6,976 bases of DNA from an uncultured Anaerolineaceae bacterium (GTDB lineage: Bacteria > Chloroflexota > Anaerolineae > Promineifilales > Promineifilaceae): the NCBI GenBank assembly GCA_937967805.1, contig CALBTC010000360.1, forward strand, positions 1 to 6,976. Direction: 5' to 3'. Every line of letters begins with the position of its first letter. The first letter of the stretch is position 1. Under the pieces are notes generated by a model that searched no databases, was not told where the DNA came from, and worked only from the letters and a program-made list of their open reading frames with translations. Below, in pieces: positions 5,581 to 6,976 of this stretch. The position numbers and the translations under genes were made by a program.

Positions 5581-6976
5581 GGAAGACTTTTCCCTGGCAA
5601 GCAGTTGGAACGCAGCCAACTGCTCACTGCTGCCCATAACTGCTATCAGGTCATGGGCCTGGAATTTGAAATCTGTGGCCGGGTTGGGGTGCAGTTCGCT
5701 GCTGCGCAGTACCCCTACAACCGACGCGCCGGTTTTTTGCCGAATGTTTGCGCTGCCAATTGATTGTTCCACCAAGATGCTGCCCGGTTCTATTCGGGTC
5801 CAGTCAAAGTCCAGGAGACGGGAGGCATTTTGTAACTGAGCCACATCATGGTACTCGGACCGACGCTGATAAATAGGGGCGTATAAATCGTGGCGAATGG
5901 TATCGGTATATTTTTGAATTTCCAAAGCGGGAATATGTAGATGCAGCAAAGCTTGTCGCGCCATTTCCAGCGCGGCTTCAAACTCAGGCTGGACAACCTC
6001 GTATACGCCCTGGTGATACAGTGCCTGCATTGGCTCAATGCCTTCGGCCCGCGCCACCACATCAACGTTGGGGTTTAGCTGGCGCACCTGCGCCACGACC
6101 GACCTGGTTACCATGATTCCAGGCGTAGTGACCAACACCAGCCGCGCCTGGGCTACGTAAGCAGCCTCCAACACGATTTCGTGACTGGCGTCACCGTAAA
6201 TCACCGGAAAGTTCTCTGCCTTAGCCTGCTCAACTTCTCTATGATCTATCTCGATCACAACAAAATCCAGCTGCAACTGGCTCAGCACCTGTGCTATGTA
6301 CTTGCCAATCTGGCCGCCTCCGGCAATGACGACATGATTAGACAGGCCCGATGCAGGTATGTTTACAGATTGCAGTGGATCGCGGGGTTTGATCCGCTTT
6401 TGCAGGGCATACAAACGGCCAGATAGCCCAGAAATGAGGGGGGTCAGCACCATCGTGATGATGGCGGTTGTGAGAATGAGCGAATAGAGATTGTTGTCGA
6501 TGGAGTTGGTGCTGATGCCTACCCTTGCCAGAACAAATGAAAATTCGCCGATCTGGAACATGCTTAGACCCACGGCAATGGGCACAATGTTGCCATAGCC
6601 AAAAATACGGCTCAGCACCCCCAGAATAAGCCCTTTTCCCACGGATACGAGGACAATGATCATCAAAACAGCTTGCCAGTTGGTCAGCAGGAAATTGGGA
6701 TCAAGCAGCATGCCGACGGAAACAAAAAAGAGCAGGCCAAACATGTCGCGCAGAGGGATAATGTCGCTCAACGCCTGATGGCCGAAGTCAGACTCGCTCA
6801 GCACCATGCCGGCAACAAAGGCGCCAAAGGCAAAAGAAAGGCCAAACAGATAAGTAACGTAGCCGATCCCCAGTCCAACGGCGGTTACGGAAAGCAGAAA
6901 CAGCTCTCGGGAATTCCAACCGGCAACATACGCCATGAGCCTGGGCAGCAGCTTTGGCCCTACAAAAAACATGAGT
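5578..6976 (-). CDS. Kef-type (CPA2) cation:proton antiporter with RCK (TrkA-N/TrkA-C) domains, 5' partial
   Basis: This is an inner-membrane monovalent cation (probably K+)/H+ exchanger controlled by a cytoplasmic nucleotide-binding module. About 465 residues lie in the window. Numbering from the Met at 6972-6970, residues 1-190 hold about six hydrophobic segments, including GLSFAFGAFVAGMVLSES, the FGLLFFVSVGMLLD helix and the GEFSFVL motif (142-148), all hallmarks of CPA2/Kef transporters. The RCK N domain (213-335) has GGGQIG (218-223) for dinucleotide binding, E241 ending the second strand, and YGDA (259-262). A TrkA-C domain follows (about 380-462). The frame stays open upstream of that Met (preceding codon CTC), and Kef proteins have roughly 200 more residues with further membrane helices, so the true start lies outside the window and this Met is internal. 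It overlaps the cyclase start by one base. Ion specificity and the regulatory ligand cannot be read from sequence. KefB/KefC/YbaL-like is the closest description. Confidence 0.92.
   Translation of the reverse strand, partial: LMFFVGPKLLPRLMAYVAGWNSRELFLLSVTAVGLGIGYVTYLFGLSFAFGAFVAGMVLSESDFGHQALSDIIPLRDMFGLLFFVSVGMLLDPNFLLTNWQAVLMIIVLVSVGKGLILGVLSRIFGYGNIVPIAVGLSMFQIGEFSFVLARVGISTNSIDNNLYSLILTTAIITMVLTPLISGLSGRLYALQKRIKPRDPLQSVNIPASGLSNHVVIAGGGQIGKYIAQVLSQLQLDFVVIEIDHREVEQAKAENFPVIYGDASHEIVLEAAYVAQARLVLVTTPGIMVTRSVVAQVRQLNPNVDVVARAEGIEPMQALYHQGVYEVVQPEFEAALEMARQALLHLHIPALEIQKYTDTIRHDLYAPIYQRRSEYHDVAQLQNASRLLDFDWTRIEPGSILVEQSIGSANIRQKTGASVVGVLRSSELHPNPATDFKFQAHDLIAVMGSSEQLAAFQLLAREKSS

Noticed and set aside
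5180..5839. A 219-codon open frame on the plus strand across the cyclase/antiporter junction.
   Set aside because: It is antisense to two strongly supported genes, has no recognisable domain, and its composition is explained by the codon pattern of the opposite strand.
1..6976. CRISPR arrays, tRNA or rRNA genes, insertion sequences, phage genes.
   Set aside because: I saw no regularly spaced direct repeats, cloverleaf-like segments, transposase motifs or terminal inverted repeats; almost every base lies in one of three coding sequences.

Overview
The window looks like a piece of a bacterial chromosome, most likely from a filamentous or uncultured member of the Chloroflexota (Anaerolineae-like). 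This assignment is an inference. It rests on a very large cyclase/STAND-ATPase/TPR signalling protein whose C-terminal tail (S-F-L-x-N-V-P-x-N-R type) is familiar from that phylum, on the moderate G+C content and on dense gene packing. No rRNA, tRNA or other phylogenetic marker is present to confirm it.

Layout. Positions 5-1630 (+) encode a 541-residue protein with an HEIGHH zinc-metallopeptidase motif, a likely third-ligand glutamate, and a Gly/Thr-rich repetitive tail. It converges tail to tail, with only 15 bp between, on a minus-strand operon that enters from the right edge. The first operon gene in the window (5578-6976, minus, 5' end outside the window) is the C-terminal two-thirds of a Kef-type (CPA2) cation:proton antiporter carrying cytoplasmic RCK/TrkA-N and TrkA-C domains. 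Its stop codon overlaps by one base (TGATG) the start of the second gene (1646-5578, minus), a 1310-residue protein with two class III nucleotide-cyclase domains, a STAND-type P-loop ATPase and a C-terminal TPR solenoid.

The cyclase is the centre of interest. Its domain order (C1-C2-ATPase-TPR) is that of animal soluble adenylyl cyclase (sAC, ADCY10). The residues for one composite active site are present: the metal-binding aspartates lie in C1, and the adenine-binding Lys/Thr and transition-state Asn/Arg lie in C2. The two C1 residues that bind bicarbonate in human sAC appear to be replaced (Lys to Asn, Arg to Ala). Translational coupling to an ion/proton antiporter suggests a module linking monovalent-cation/pH homeostasis to cAMP signalling. 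It recalls the functional partnership of sAC with a Na+/H+ exchanger in animal sperm.

A second signal sits at the DNA level. The palindromic octamer ACGGCCGT occurs nine times in under 7 kb, where about 0.1 would be expected by chance. It is read in all three codon frames, which resembles a highly iterated palindrome like HIP1 of cyanobacteria. There is no stretch over 300 bp without a gene, and I see no CRISPR, tRNA, rRNA or insertion sequence.
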